Origin: Clostridia bacterium
Lineage (GTDB): Bacteria; Bacillota; Clostridia; Christensenellales; CAG-138
NCBI GenBank assembly: GCA_017429985.1
Contig: JAFRNW010000006.1
Span: 1-64,000, forward strand
Length of the DNA: 64,000 nucleotides
Reading direction: 5' to 3'
A program made the translations under genes and the position numbers. The notes under the pieces were generated by a model, which saw nothing but the letters and a program-made list of their open reading frames with translations, had not been told where the DNA came from and did no database searches. This document shows, in pieces, positions 15,612-27,448 of this stretch (positions are counted from its first letter, which is position 1; each line of letters opens with the position of its first letter).

Positions 15612-16151
15612 ATGAAGAAACTAACCCGTCCGGAATGGACACTGGCTTTATGCATCGCGTTATTACCGCCTATCTGGGCCGTCCTTGCCCCGCATATAGG
15701 CGTTCAGACCGGCGCGGTCGCACTTATCTGCGCCGGTGTCTACAGTGCAGCAAAAGGTGACAGGAAAAAGGCAGTTCCGATCTCTCTTGGTTTTCTAGCA
15801 GGCGATATCTGGTCGATCTTTCCCCTTTGGATTATGAAGGTATTGTCATGGAATCAGGATCTTGAACTGTTCTGCATCCTCTTCGTAATGGGAGGCGTCG
15901 CTGTCCTGATCGCATCGGCGTTTCCGAAAATCTTCTATCTGCCTGCCTGGCTTTCCGGATGGGCGATCGGTCTGACCATTATGTCTCCGCTTGGGTTCGA
16001 TTCGATCGGAACATACCCGCTTCAGATCGGGGGTGCCATGCTTGTAGGCGTCTGGTATGTCGGTGTATTCCTTGACGCGGTCCATCGCGTTCTTTCAGGA
16101 TCCGCTTCACGTTCACGTCAGCATACCGGCCGCGGAAGCAAAGAACCGTGA
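15612..16151 (+). CDS. DUF1097-like membrane protein
   Basis: This 179-residue protein has about five hydrophobic segments. Its short cytoplasmic start is MKKLTRPEW and its basic tail is SASRSRQHTGRGSKEP. The pattern, including FLAGDIWSIFPLW and SPLGFDSIGTYPLQIGGAM, fits the DUF1097 (YcdZ-like) family of small inner-membrane proteins of unknown function. It follows the small membrane gene at 15291 in the same direction, 72 bases downstream with a strong hairpin between them, and may share its transcript. No Shine-Dalgarno is obvious before the ATG. No function is assigned. Confidence 0.65.
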   Translation: MKKLTRPEWTLALCIALLPPIWAVLAPHIGVQTGAVALICAGVYSAAKGDRKKAVPISLGFLAGDIWSIFPLWIMKVLSWNQDLELFCILFVMGGVAVLIASAFPKIFYLPAWLSGWAIGLTIMSPLGFDSIGTYPLQIGGAMLVGVWYVGVFLDAVHRVLSGSASRSRQHTGRGSKEP

Positions 16152-16245
16152 CATTTTGGGGCCATCATCCATAATATGTAATGAACGGCAATCGTGTCTC
16201 ATTCAGATACTGCATCAACAGATGATTTAATTAAGGAGTAAAAAA

Positions 16246-17151
16246 ATGTATTACAGAACATTTGAAGAATTGATTGAAAAACTGAAAGGAGCGCCCCGGG
16301 CAGCCCGTATGGCGGTTGCGGCAGCCGGCGATGAGCACACCATCGAGGCGGTTCTGAATGCCCGTAAAGAAGGCATTGTCTCGCCGATCCTCGTCGGGGA
16401 TAAGCCGCTGATCGATGCTGCGCTTGAAAAATTCGGTGCAACCGTGCCAGCTGAGGATATCTATGATATCGCAGACATTGCGGAAGCGGCGAAATTCGCC
16501 GTTTCCCTGGTCCGTGAAGGGAAAGCGAGCCTCCTGATGAAAGGCAAGCTGGACACAAGCGTTATGCTCCGCCCTGTCGTCAACAAGGAAACGGGAATCG
16601 GCAAAGGCGGTGTCATGAGCCATTTCACCGCGTTCGAAGTGCCGAATTATCATAAGCTTCTCGTTCCCGTCGACGGCGGAATGGTACCATATCCAACACT
16701 TGAACAGAAGAAGTCCATCATCGAGAATACGGTAGGCGCGCTCCGCGCCATGGGGTATGACGAAGTAAAAGTCGGCGTTCTCGCATGCGTTGAAAAGGTC
16801 AATCCGAAGATGCCTGAGACCGTCGAAGCCGACGAACTCAAACAGATGAATCTCCGCGGTGAGATCACAGGCTGCATCGTCGAAGGTCCGATTTCCTACG
16901 ACTGCGCCATCAGCAAGGAAATCGCCGATTTCAAAGGGTTCCAGAGCCCTGTCGCGGGCGATGTGGACGTGCTGATTGCGCCGAACATCCACGCGGGAAA
17001 CATCATGGGCAAGATGCTCGCATGTACTGCCGGCGCCAAAATGGCAGGCTTCATCGTCGGCGCGCAGTGCCCAATTGTTCTGACGAGCCGCGGCTCTTCT
17101 CCTCTGGAAAAATACAACTCGATCGCTATCGCCGCCGCTGCAGCGAAATAA
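16246..17151 (+). CDS. ptb: Phosphate butyryltransferase
   Basis: It exchanges CoA for phosphate on butyryl-CoA (or a related acyl-CoA) to give acyl phosphate for the kinase encoded next. The 301-residue length is typical of Ptb and shorter than most acetyl-CoA-specific Pta. Motifs include LLMKGKLDTSVMLRPVVNKE, GKGGVMSHFTAFEV and the C-terminal QCPIVLTSRGSSPLEKYNS. A strong AAGGAG precedes the ATG. With buk 10 bases downstream it forms the classic substrate-level ATP module of butyrate producers. Branched-chain acyl-CoA specificity cannot be excluded. No confident promoter was found in the 94 bases upstream. Confidence 0.9.
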   Translation: MYYRTFEELIEKLKGAPRAARMAVAAAGDEHTIEAVLNARKEGIVSPILVGDKPLIDAALEKFGATVPAEDIYDIADIAEAAKFAVSLVREGKASLLMKGKLDTSVMLRPVVNKETGIGKGGVMSHFTAFEVPNYHKLLVPVDGGMVPYPTLEQKKSIIENTVGALRAMGYDEVKVGVLACVEKVNPKMPETVEADELKQMNLRGEITGCIVEGPISYDCAISKEIADFKGFQSPVAGDVDVLIAPNIHAGNIMGKMLACTAGAKMAGFIVGAQCPIVLTSRGSSPLEKYNSIAIAAAAAK

Positions 17152-17161
17152 GGAGGAAACA

Positions 17162-18244
17162 ATGGAGAAGCTTTTGATCATCAATCCCGGATCCACTTCG
17201 ACAAAAATCGCTGTTTTCGAAGATGAGACGCCGCTGTTCACCCAGTCCATCGTACATACGCCGGAAGAGCTGGAACCGTTTGAACATGTCGCCGACCAGT
17301 ATGAGTTCCGCAAGGATCTGATCGTTAAGACACTGGAATCGCACAATGTTCCTCTCAGTTCCCTTACCGGCATCGTCTCCCGCGGAGGTGTTCTGACGCC
17401 GATCCGCGCGGGAGCGTATGAAGTCAACGATGACATGGTCTGGCAGCTGAAATACAAGCCTCAGAACGAACATGCTTCCAATGTAGGCGCCATGATCGCG
17501 CGTTCCCTGAGCATCGAATACGGCATTCCCGCGTTCATTTACGACGGGATCACGGTAGATGAACTGGATCCCATCAATAAAATCACCGGCCTCCCTGTCT
17601 TCCGCCGCAAAGGTATGGGACATAATCTCAATACGCGGGCTGCTGCGATGCGTTACGCGAGCGAATTCGGCAAGTCCTATCAGGACATCACGGTCATCGT
17701 CGCACATCTCGGCGGCGGTATTTCCGTCAACCTGCACCACGGCGGCAGGATCGTGGACTTCATCAACGATGAAGAAGGTCCCTTCTCTCCGGAACGTGCC
17801 GGCGGGCTCCCGATGTTCGACGTGATCAAAATGTGCTACGACGGTGCGCATGACTACGGCTCCATGATGAAGCTTGTGAAGCGTCAGGGCGGTCTGATGG
17901 CGCATCTCGGAACGACCGACAGCCGGGAAGTGGAGAAGATGATAAACGCCGGGGATGAGCACGCGAAGCTGATCTACGACGCGATGGCGCTGAACGTTGC
18001 AAAGAACATCGCGAAATGCGCGCCTTATGTCAAGGGAAAAGTGGACGCGATCCTGCTCACGGGCGGAATCGCATACTCGCAGTACTTTACCTCCTATATC
18101 CGTGAACACGTCGAATTCATCGCTCCGGTGATCGTATATCCCGGAGAAGATGAAATGCTTTCCCTCGCGCTTGGCGGGCTTCGTGTTCTCCGCGGAGAAG
18201 AAACCGCTTCCACTTTTGTTAAAAACGAAAATCCCGGCTACTGA
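17162..18244 (+). CDS. buk: Butyrate kinase
   Basis: This 360-residue ASKHA-fold acyl kinase transfers phosphate from butyryl phosphate to ADP. The N-terminal phosphate loop is INPGSTSTKIAVF. HNLNTRAAAMRYA and the second glycine-rich loop VAHLGGGISVN near residue 180 are also present. AILLTGGIAYSQYFT, DEMLSLALGG and a C-terminal GLRVLRGEE complete the butyrate-kinase pattern. AAGGAGG lies 6 bases before the ATG. It is co-transcribed with ptb and ends before a bidirectional terminator. Confidence 0.93.
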   Translation: MEKLLIINPGSTSTKIAVFEDETPLFTQSIVHTPEELEPFEHVADQYEFRKDLIVKTLESHNVPLSSLTGIVSRGGVLTPIRAGAYEVNDDMVWQLKYKPQNEHASNVGAMIARSLSIEYGIPAFIYDGITVDELDPINKITGLPVFRRKGMGHNLNTRAAAMRYASEFGKSYQDITVIVAHLGGGISVNLHHGGRIVDFINDEEGPFSPERAGGLPMFDVIKMCYDGAHDYGSMMKLVKRQGGLMAHLGTTDSREVEKMINAGDEHAKLIYDAMALNVAKNIAKCAPYVKGKVDAILLTGGIAYSQYFTSYIREHVEFIAPVIVYPGEDEMLSLALGGLRVLRGEETASTFVKNENPGY

Positions 18245-18265
18245 TCTGTCCGCATAAACGAATCA

Positions 18266-18301
18266 AAAACAGGAGAGGGCGAAACTGCTCTCTCCTGTTT
18301 T
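18266..18301. terminator. Bidirectional terminator between buk and the M3 peptidase gene
   Basis: Arms CAGGAGAG/CTCTCCTG are flanked by AAAAA on the left and TTTT on the right. It can therefore end both the ptb-buk transcript and the convergent peptidase transcript. Confidence 0.75.
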
Positions 18302-18380
18302 CATGTGCTGAATGATCGGGCTAGATTATTCTGCAATACTGATTCGTTTTTTCCGCACTGATAACAGCGTTTGAGAAAAA

Positions 18381-20069
18381 CTAAACATTCAATTCGTTCA
18401 AGTAATCCACGATGGGGCCGACGCATTTTTTCACGTACCCGTCGCTGAACGGGCTTGAAAGCCCCGCTTCGGACAGAAGCTCCAGATATCTCTTCTTCCC
18501 TCCGAGCCTGCACAGCTTCATGTAATCCCTCCATGCAGATGCCCTGTCCGTCCGCGCCCTCGCAAAGAACTCGAACGAGGCCATGTACGCGAACGTATAG
18601 TCGATATAATAGAACGGATAACGGAAGATGTGCTGCTTCTGGAAATAGAATCCTCCCTTTTCAAAGATCTCTTCCCCGTCATAATCGCGTTCCGGCAGGT
18701 ATTTTCTTTCCAGTTCCCTCCATACCTGTTTCCTCTCGTCGGGCGTCATGTCCGGTTCGGCGTACACCCTGTGCTGAAACTCGTCAACCAGCACGCCGTA
18801 GGGAATGAAACAGATCTGGGAAGCCGCATGCTGGAAGCGGTAACGGTCCGCTCCGTCCCCGAAAAAGAGTTCCATCCACGGATAGGTAAAGAATTCCATG
18901 CTGCCTGAATGGATCTCCGCCGCTTCGGATGTGGAGAACCCGTATTCGGGTATCTCGTTGTCGAGACTTGTCATATACGCCTGGAACGCATGCCCTGATT
19001 CATGCGTGAGAACCTCGACATCCGCATCGGTCCCGTTGAAATTCGAGAAGATAAAGGGAACCTTATAGTCCGGAAGGAACGTGCAGTATCCTCCGTGTGC
19101 TTTACCGGGTCTGCTGACCAGATCCATGAGATTCCCTTTCCGCATCATGTCGAAGAATTCTCCGGACTCTGAAGACAGTTCACGGAACATCTTCCCGGCG
19201 TTCTCAACGATCGTTTCCGGGGGATCCTTCGGAACCGGGTTCCCGTCCGGGAACGTGACGTTTTCGTCATAGTAACGGATCTTATCGAGCCCGATCCCTT
19301 CGCGCTGGCGTTCCCTGATCCGCGTGCATACCGGAACAAGATCGCGCGCGACCTGATCCCGGAACAGAGCCACCTGATCCGGTCCGTATCCCTGTCTGCT
19401 CATTCTGAGATACCCGAGTGGGATATAGTTCTCATAGCCGAGAAGAACGGCCTGACGGTGACGGAGATGCACGAGCGAGTCATAGATCCTGTCAAAATCC
19501 GCTTCGTGGGAAGCGTAGAACCCTGCGTACGCGTGATAGGCGTCTTTTCTGACCGTGCGGTCGTCTGAGCGCATGTACTTGATCAGATCGGATAAATTGC
19601 AGGTCTTTCCCATAAAAGGCACCGCAGCAGACGCCTCGAGTTTCTGGAACTCGGAAGTCAGACGGTTTTCCTCCACCATCAGCGGGATCATTTCATCCCG
19701 GAACGACTGAATCCGGATGTCCGCGAGATCGAACAGCTGTCTCCCGATCCGCTCTTCGAGATCCTTCCGGCATTTCATATTCACAAGCGCCCGGCACAGC
19801 TTCAGGTTAGCGGGCTCGATCTGCGGAAGATGCTCGTCATAATAATCCTGCTCCGTCTCATAGAATGAATCTGTCGTATTAAGCGAATTGCGGATCTCTG
19901 CGATCGTCATCATCGTGAACGCATGATTGCGGACCCGGTTGACCTCCTGAAGTATCTCAAATGCTTCGTCTGCGGTCGCAGCGGAAGAGAGACGGTCCGA
20001 TGCGCTGTCCATTGCGCAGATCAGGTGATCCAGATCCGGCCGCTCGTATTTCAGTGTATGAAAATCCAT
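18381..20069 (-). CDS. M3 family oligoendopeptidase
   Basis: This 562-residue cytosolic zinc peptidase is related to PepF and cleaves short peptides. The thermolysin-like zinc motif is VLTHESGHAFQ, with the third ligand Glu further along in AAEIHSGSMEFF. The downstream FIPYGVLVDEFQHRVYAEP and YYIDYTFAYMASFEFF are family signatures. I start it at the ATG of MDFHTLKY, which has GGGGGA 6 bases upstream. A longer frame would begin 20 codons earlier but would overlap the terminator hairpin of the PFOR gene. It follows PFOR in the same direction but looks separately translated. Confidence 0.9.
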   Translation of the reverse strand: MDFHTLKYERPDLDHLICAMDSASDRLSSAATADEAFEILQEVNRVRNHAFTMMTIAEIRNSLNTTDSFYETEQDYYDEHLPQIEPANLKLCRALVNMKCRKDLEERIGRQLFDLADIRIQSFRDEMIPLMVEENRLTSEFQKLEASAAVPFMGKTCNLSDLIKYMRSDDRTVRKDAYHAYAGFYASHEADFDRIYDSLVHLRHRQAVLLGYENYIPLGYLRMSRQGYGPDQVALFRDQVARDLVPVCTRIRERQREGIGLDKIRYYDENVTFPDGNPVPKDPPETIVENAGKMFRELSSESGEFFDMMRKGNLMDLVSRPGKAHGGYCTFLPDYKVPFIFSNFNGTDADVEVLTHESGHAFQAYMTSLDNEIPEYGFSTSEAAEIHSGSMEFFTYPWMELFFGDGADRYRFQHAASQICFIPYGVLVDEFQHRVYAEPDMTPDERKQVWRELERKYLPERDYDGEEIFEKGGFYFQKQHIFRYPFYYIDYTFAYMASFEFFARARTDRASAWRDYMKLCRLGGKKRYLELLSEAGLSSPFSDGYVKKCVGPIVDYLNELNV

Positions 20070-20091
20070 TTCGTATCCCCCATGTTTGAAA

Positions 20092-20120
20092 TATGGCACA
20101 GCCTTTTGAGCTGTGCCATA
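20092..20120 (-). terminator. Hairpin after the PFOR gene
   Basis: Perfect 11-bp arms TATGGCACAGC/GCTGTGCCATA with a 7-base loop lie 22 bases after the PFOR stop on the minus strand. The T tract is weak (ATTTC), so read-through into the peptidase gene is likely. Confidence 0.6.
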
Positions 20121-20141
20121 CTGTTTCATCTCTTACAGGAA

Positions 20142-23657
<3,516 letters not shown>

Positions 23658-23665
23658 TTATTTGG

Positions 23666-23683
23666 TTGTGGTGAAAGCCACAA
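23666..23683. promoter_or_regulatory. Palindrome in the PFOR leader
   Basis: TTGTGG-N6-CCACAA lies between the PFOR -10 box and its ribosome site, with TTGTGA adjacent on the minus strand. The TTGTG half-site resembles redox regulator (Rex) boxes, but spacing and arms do not fit the consensus well, so the regulator is unassigned. Confidence 0.45.
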
Positions 23684-23698
23684 AATTTCACAATTAAA

Positions 23699-23728
23699 AT
23701 TATAATTCAAGCGGTAAAAGGGTGTCAA
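23699..23728 (-). promoter_or_regulatory. Promoter of the PFOR gene
   Basis: Perfect -35 TTGACA and perfect -10 TATAAT, 18 bases apart. The -35 overlaps the last codon and stop of the upstream MBL gene. Confidence 0.85.
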
Positions 23729-24963
23729 TTGAGAGCGTGCAAAAGATTCCCGAATCTGTCGAACAGCAGTGCCCGGTCGTCCTTTTTCTGGTTCCAAGGC
23801 TTCTTCTCACCCGGCCAGCGGAAGTCTCCGTTTCCGTTCTCCCCGGAGACCGTGCAGCTGCCGCCTGCCGCGAGAACCGCTCCGTCAGGAAACACGAACA
23901 GCTCGTTGCCCTTTTCGGAAAAGAGCATGCATCCGGACAGGTCCGCTTCCGGACCGTTGTTTCGGATCACCGCGGTCTGCGTTTCCTTATCGATCTCTTC
24001 GATCATCAGCTGAAGACCGGTTTCCTCCCGGATGTTCCGGATCACACTTTTCCCGCCGTTTTCAAAAGAAAGAAGATATCCGAGATCCGACTCGTCCGTG
24101 ATCAGGATCTCCTTCCCGCTGAACAGGTTGAGGACGCGTTCGTTTGCAGAATCGGTATCCACGGTCCTGTCGGTGGAAATGACGACGGTCTGCGGATCCG
24201 TAGCTTCGGCAAACGCAGGCCCTGTCGCGTCCGGATTGCCGTGATTCCCGGCCCGCAGGATATCCGTTTTGAGACCGTCTCCGTAACGGTCCAGAAGCGT
24301 CTCCTCCTCCGCGAACTGCATATCGCCGGCTAGAAGGATCTTTGTGCCGTTCAGGCGAAGGTCAAGCACGAGGGAATTGTCGTTATCGTCGTCTGTGTTC
24401 AATACCAGCGGGCCGAGAACGGCAGCGGTATTCTCTCCCCCGATCCCAATCGTTTCACCCGCGGAAAGCAGCACGGTTTTCTTGCCTGCTTTTTCCGCGG
24501 CTTTATCCGCGGGATTGCGTTTCCCTTCCTTCGGATCGGAGATGTCAGCCCTGTATACGGTCTCAACCGGGTAATGGCTCAGAAGCGTGCTCAGCCCTCC
24601 GACATGGTCGCTGTGGGAATGTGTGATGAAAACCCCCTTGACGGACTCCGCGCCGAGGTAGTTCATTGCGCCGAACAGCGCGGGGACGGATTCCGCCGTT
24701 CCGGTGTCCACGAGATAGAAGTCTCCCGCTGACCGGATCACCGTCGCGTCCGCCTTTCCGACATTCACAAACAGGATCAGATCGTCCGTCAGGGAAGGCG
24801 GCGAAACAGGAGCCGGTGTTTCCGCAGACTGCTCCTTCGTCGGATCCGGGGATGCGGTCTCACCGGACGCCGGCGCGCCGCATGCTGCAAACTGCAGCAG
24901 TGCGAGCATGCAGCAGACAAGAAACGCAGTCAGTTTATGAATGGTGTTCAGTCGGTTCGTCAT
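23725..24963 (-). CDS. MBL-fold lipoprotein with C-terminal lamin-tail domain
   Basis: This 412-residue exported hydrolase-like protein resembles the detached metallo-beta-lactamase domain of ComEC/Rec2. A signal sequence with lipobox QFAAC (Cys28) is followed by an acidic Ser/Pro/Thr linker and the MBL domain. Zinc ligands THSHSDH lie at about 114-120, and LAGDMQ and AGNHG follow. A C-terminal beta-rich domain from about residue 315 (IRNNGPEADLSGCML) looks like a lamin-tail domain, common in secreted nucleases. The substrate is unknown; nucleic acid or phosphodiester cleavage at the cell surface is a reasonable inference. Confidence 0.8.
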   Translation of the reverse strand: MTNRLNTIHKLTAFLVCCMLALLQFAACGAPASGETASPDPTKEQSAETPAPVSPPSLTDDLILFVNVGKADATVIRSAGDFYLVDTGTAESVPALFGAMNYLGAESVKGVFITHSHSDHVGGLSTLLSHYPVETVYRADISDPKEGKRNPADKAAEKAGKKTVLLSAGETIGIGGENTAAVLGPLVLNTDDDNDNSLVLDLRLNGTKILLAGDMQFAEEETLLDRYGDGLKTDILRAGNHGNPDATGPAFAEATDPQTVVISTDRTVDTDSANERVLNLFSGKEILITDESDLGYLLSFENGGKSVIRNIREETGLQLMIEEIDKETQTAVIRNNGPEADLSGCMLFSEKGNELFVFPDGAVLAAGGSCTVSGENGNGDFRWPGEKKPWNQKKDDRALLFDRFGNLLHALN

Positions 24964-24993
24964 GCGGTTATTATATCAGTTCGGAAAACAAAC

Positions 24994-25023
24994 GAAAAGG
25001 GACAGGCCGTAAGGTCTGTCCCC
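24994..25023 (-). terminator. Terminator of the carbamate kinase gene
   Basis: The 10-bp arms GGGACAGGCC/GGTCTGTCCC (one wobble) with a 4-base loop are followed on the minus strand by TTTTC, 16 bases after the stop. Confidence 0.75.
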
Positions 25024-25039
25024 GTGATATCGGAACGAA

Positions 25040-25966
25040 TTACAGCGTGACGGATGTGCCGCTCTTTCCGGCAATGGCATCCTTCGCGTTCTCAAGGGAA
25101 GCAATGATGGTCTTATGTCCGCTCTTTGCGAAGGAGATCGCAGCCTGGACCTTGGGAAGCATGCTTCCGGGAGCGAAATGACCTTCTGCGCAGTACTGCT
25201 CCGCTTCCGCAACCGTCATGTGCGCAAGCTCTTTCTGGTCCGGTTTCTTATAGTTGATGGAGACGCGGTCGACCGCGGTCAGGATGATGAGCATGTCCGC
25301 GTCGATCAGCTCGGCAAGCTTCGCGGAAGCGAAATCCTTGTCGATGACGGCAGGCGTTCCGAGGAGTTTCCCGTCTTTTTCAATGACCGGAATACCGCCG
25401 CCTCCGACCGTGATGACGACGTGGCCGTCACGGATCAGGCTGTTGACGACTTCCTTCTCAATGACATCGACCGGCTTCGGGGAAGGAACGACCTGACGGT
25501 AACCGCGTCCGGCGTCCTCGATCATCGTATAGCCCTTCTCCTCATGGATCCTGTCCGCCTGCTCCTTCGTGTAGAAGGCGCCGATCGGTTTCGTGGGATG
25601 CTGGAAAGCAGGATCCTTCTCATCCACGAGGACCTGCGTCACAACGGTCGCGACGGTCTTATTGATCCCGCGCTTCACCATCTCGTTGCGGATGCCGTTC
25701 TGGAGATGATAACCGATATATCCCTGACTCATCGCGCCGCATTCCGGAAACGGCATGGAGGATTTGATGGCACCGGCTTCCGCAGCCGTGGACATTCCGA
25801 GGTTGATCATGCCGACCTGCGGTCCGTTCCCGTGCGCAATGACGACATCGTTTCCTTCTTCGATCAGATCTACGATCGCAGACGCAGTACCTTCGACCAG
25901 TTTCAGCTGCTCAGCAGGCGTATTGCCGAGAGCGTTTCCGCCGAGCGCGATAACAATTTTAGACAT
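25040..25966 (-). CDS. arcC: Carbamate kinase
   Basis: This 308-residue amino-acid-kinase fold enzyme makes ATP from carbamoyl phosphate and ADP, releasing ammonia and CO2. Motifs are the N-terminal VIALGGNALGN, AHGNGPQVGMI near residue 50, SQGYIGYHLQN, VVPSPKPVDVIE and the nucleotide-site VGGGGIPVI. It stands alone behind its own promoter, with no arginine deiminase or ornithine carbamoyltransferase beside it. Carbamoyl phosphate from another route, such as purine or allantoin-type catabolism, is therefore a plausible source. The ssnA-ygfK locus 10 kb away fits this, but the link is inferred. Confidence 0.93.
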   Translation of the reverse strand: MSKIVIALGGNALGNTPAEQLKLVEGTASAIVDLIEEGNDVVIAHGNGPQVGMINLGMSTAAEAGAIKSSMPFPECGAMSQGYIGYHLQNGIRNEMVKRGINKTVATVVTQVLVDEKDPAFQHPTKPIGAFYTKEQADRIHEEKGYTMIEDAGRGYRQVVPSPKPVDVIEKEVVNSLIRDGHVVITVGGGGIPVIEKDGKLLGTPAVIDKDFASAKLAELIDADMLIILTAVDRVSINYKKPDQKELAHMTVAEAEQYCAEGHFAPGSMLPKVQAAISFAKSGHKTIIASLENAKDAIAGKSGTSVTL

Positions 25967-25995
25967 AGCTTCCGTCCCTCTCTCTTTTTTTCTTC

Positions 25996-26025
25996 AGTAT
26001 ATCATAAATTCCGAAACCGCAACAA
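25996..26025 (-). promoter_or_regulatory. Promoter of arcC
   Basis: -35 TTGTTG and -10 TATACT on the minus strand, 18 bases apart, start about 25 bases before the ATG. A perfect 14-bp palindrome CAAAATTAATTTTG (26041-26054) lies just upstream and overlaps the stop codon of the preceding gene. Confidence 0.6.
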
Positions 26026-26045
26026 AAATTATTGGCAAGACAAAA

Positions 26046-27347
26046 TTAATTTTGCGATTCCGCCAGTACATAGCAGTCCGTCACGATCATCTTATGATCC
26101 GTGGCGCCTGATTCCACCGCATCAACCAGATGGACGTCGCCGACGACGATCCCATCCGTATACAGGATATTGTCGATGATCTTCGGCCTTGCGCCGGTTC
26201 CGAACGTGTTCATGTCGATGTTGACGAACGAGATATCCTTCATATATCGATAGATCCGCGGCGGAGAGCAGTTGAAGTCTCCCGTCACGATATACGGCGA
26301 AACGCCGGACGCGCGCAGCGTATATACCATGGAAGCGATATTGATCGATTTGAGATGCATGTCGGAAGCGCACAGATGCGTATTGAAAAAATGGACCGGA
26401 CCGCTTTCCGTCAGAAGGCACGCGTACGCGAGGAACCGGGGCTCCTTACCCCGGGCGACATCCAGCTGCCATGTATCGGAAAGGATGATCGGCATCCTGG
26501 ACAGGATCGCCGTGCCGTATTCCCCTTCATCGTAATCGATCGTCTTGCAGAAAACATAGTACGGATATCCCGCCGCTTCGGCAAGACGCTGAAGCCAGTC
26601 GATGCCGTTTCCCTTGAGGTTCAGCCGCTTGACTTCCTGAATCCCGACCACGTCCAGATACTCCGAACGGATCAGCGAAGCAAGCTTTGTGATTTTCGTC
26701 GCGCTCTCCGCGCCGTGGATGTTCAGCGAAGCAGCCCGGTACTTGACCGTCTCCGAACGGTTCAGATCTGCAGTCCGTACACTCAGTCTTTCGGGGAGAA
26801 GATATCCTTTGACGCCGTTATAATCGATGCAGATATAGTTCTCGGACTCCTCGATCACGCGGAACTGCTCCCCCGCCGTTACGGTGCCGATCCCGGAACC
26901 GTGCAGCGACGACCGCTTCTTGACGGAAGCGTGATCGGATACAACGGTGGCGATGCGCATGCTGTCCGGGACGCGGACAAGCGGCTCTCCTTCCGGAGAA
27001 GGATACGGCGACGCCCAGGCCGGTGAAGGTGTCGGCGTGTTTTTCCTTGCGTCAGGCGTGTAGTTGGACGTAGGAAGCGGGACAAAGCTGATCTTCGGCG
27101 TGAAGGTCGGAACGGCAATGCCGTCCGAAGACGAGTTCGCAGGAGGAACAGGCGTCGGAGACGCGCTCGAAACGGGAACACCGGTTGCGGAATCCTCCGG
27201 AACCGGAACAGGCGTGTCGGTCACGGCGGGAACGGCGGTCGAAACGGTCACCGTAACGGCAGGACGCTCGGCGCACGCGCAGAAAAGGACAGCCCCTGCA
27301 GCTGCAAGCGATATCAGTATGGCCGATATAATCCGTTTTATGCGCAA
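26046..27347 (-). CDS. Secreted SH3-domain endonuclease/exonuclease/phosphatase lipoprotein
   Basis: This 433-residue protein starts at TTG (27347), 10 bases after AAAGGAG; longer upstream starts lack a ribosome site. A signal peptide ends near FCAC (Cys25, a non-canonical lipobox). A long Pro/Thr/Ser linker (about 30-115) and an SH3b-like domain with ASVKKRSSLHGSGIG and YNGVKGYLLPERL follow. From about 195 comes an EEP hydrolase domain with all expected residues: ASLNIHG, VGIQEV, YGTAILSR, VTGDFN and GATDHKMIV. Relatives are DNase I-like nucleases or phosphatases. Surface anchoring suggests digestion of extracellular nucleic acid or another phosphodiester; the substrate is unproven. Confidence 0.82.
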   Translation of the reverse strand: MRIKRIISAILISLAAAGAVLFCACAERPAVTVTVSTAVPAVTDTPVPVPEDSATGVPVSSASPTPVPPANSSSDGIAVPTFTPKISFVPLPTSNYTPDARKNTPTPSPAWASPYPSPEGEPLVRVPDSMRIATVVSDHASVKKRSSLHGSGIGTVTAGEQFRVIEESENYICIDYNGVKGYLLPERLSVRTADLNRSETVKYRAASLNIHGAESATKITKLASLIRSEYLDVVGIQEVKRLNLKGNGIDWLQRLAEAAGYPYYVFCKTIDYDEGEYGTAILSRMPIILSDTWQLDVARGKEPRFLAYACLLTESGPVHFFNTHLCASDMHLKSINIASMVYTLRASGVSPYIVTGDFNCSPPRIYRYMKDISFVNIDMNTFGTGARPKIIDNILYTDGIVVGDVHLVDAVESGATDHKMIVTDCYVLAESQN

Positions 27348-27395
27348 TTCGGTGCTGCTCCTTTCAACCCGTATTCTAACAGAAATCCAGCACAA

Positions 27396-27425
27396 AGAAA
27401 AGGAGCGGGGCTATTGCCCTGCTCC
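27396..27425 (-). terminator. Terminator of the TrpXYZ-type operon
   Basis: A 10-bp hairpin GGAGCGGGGC/GCCCTGCTCC with one mismatch and a 4-base loop is followed on the minus strand by TTTTC, 24 bases after the ATPase gene. Confidence 0.75.
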
Positions 27426-27448
27426 CTTATGAATCATGAAGCGAAACG

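Noticed and set aside
18381-20129. M3 peptidase starting at 20129
   Set aside because: The extra 20 codons overlap the hairpin after PFOR; the ATG at 20069 has a strong ribosome site.
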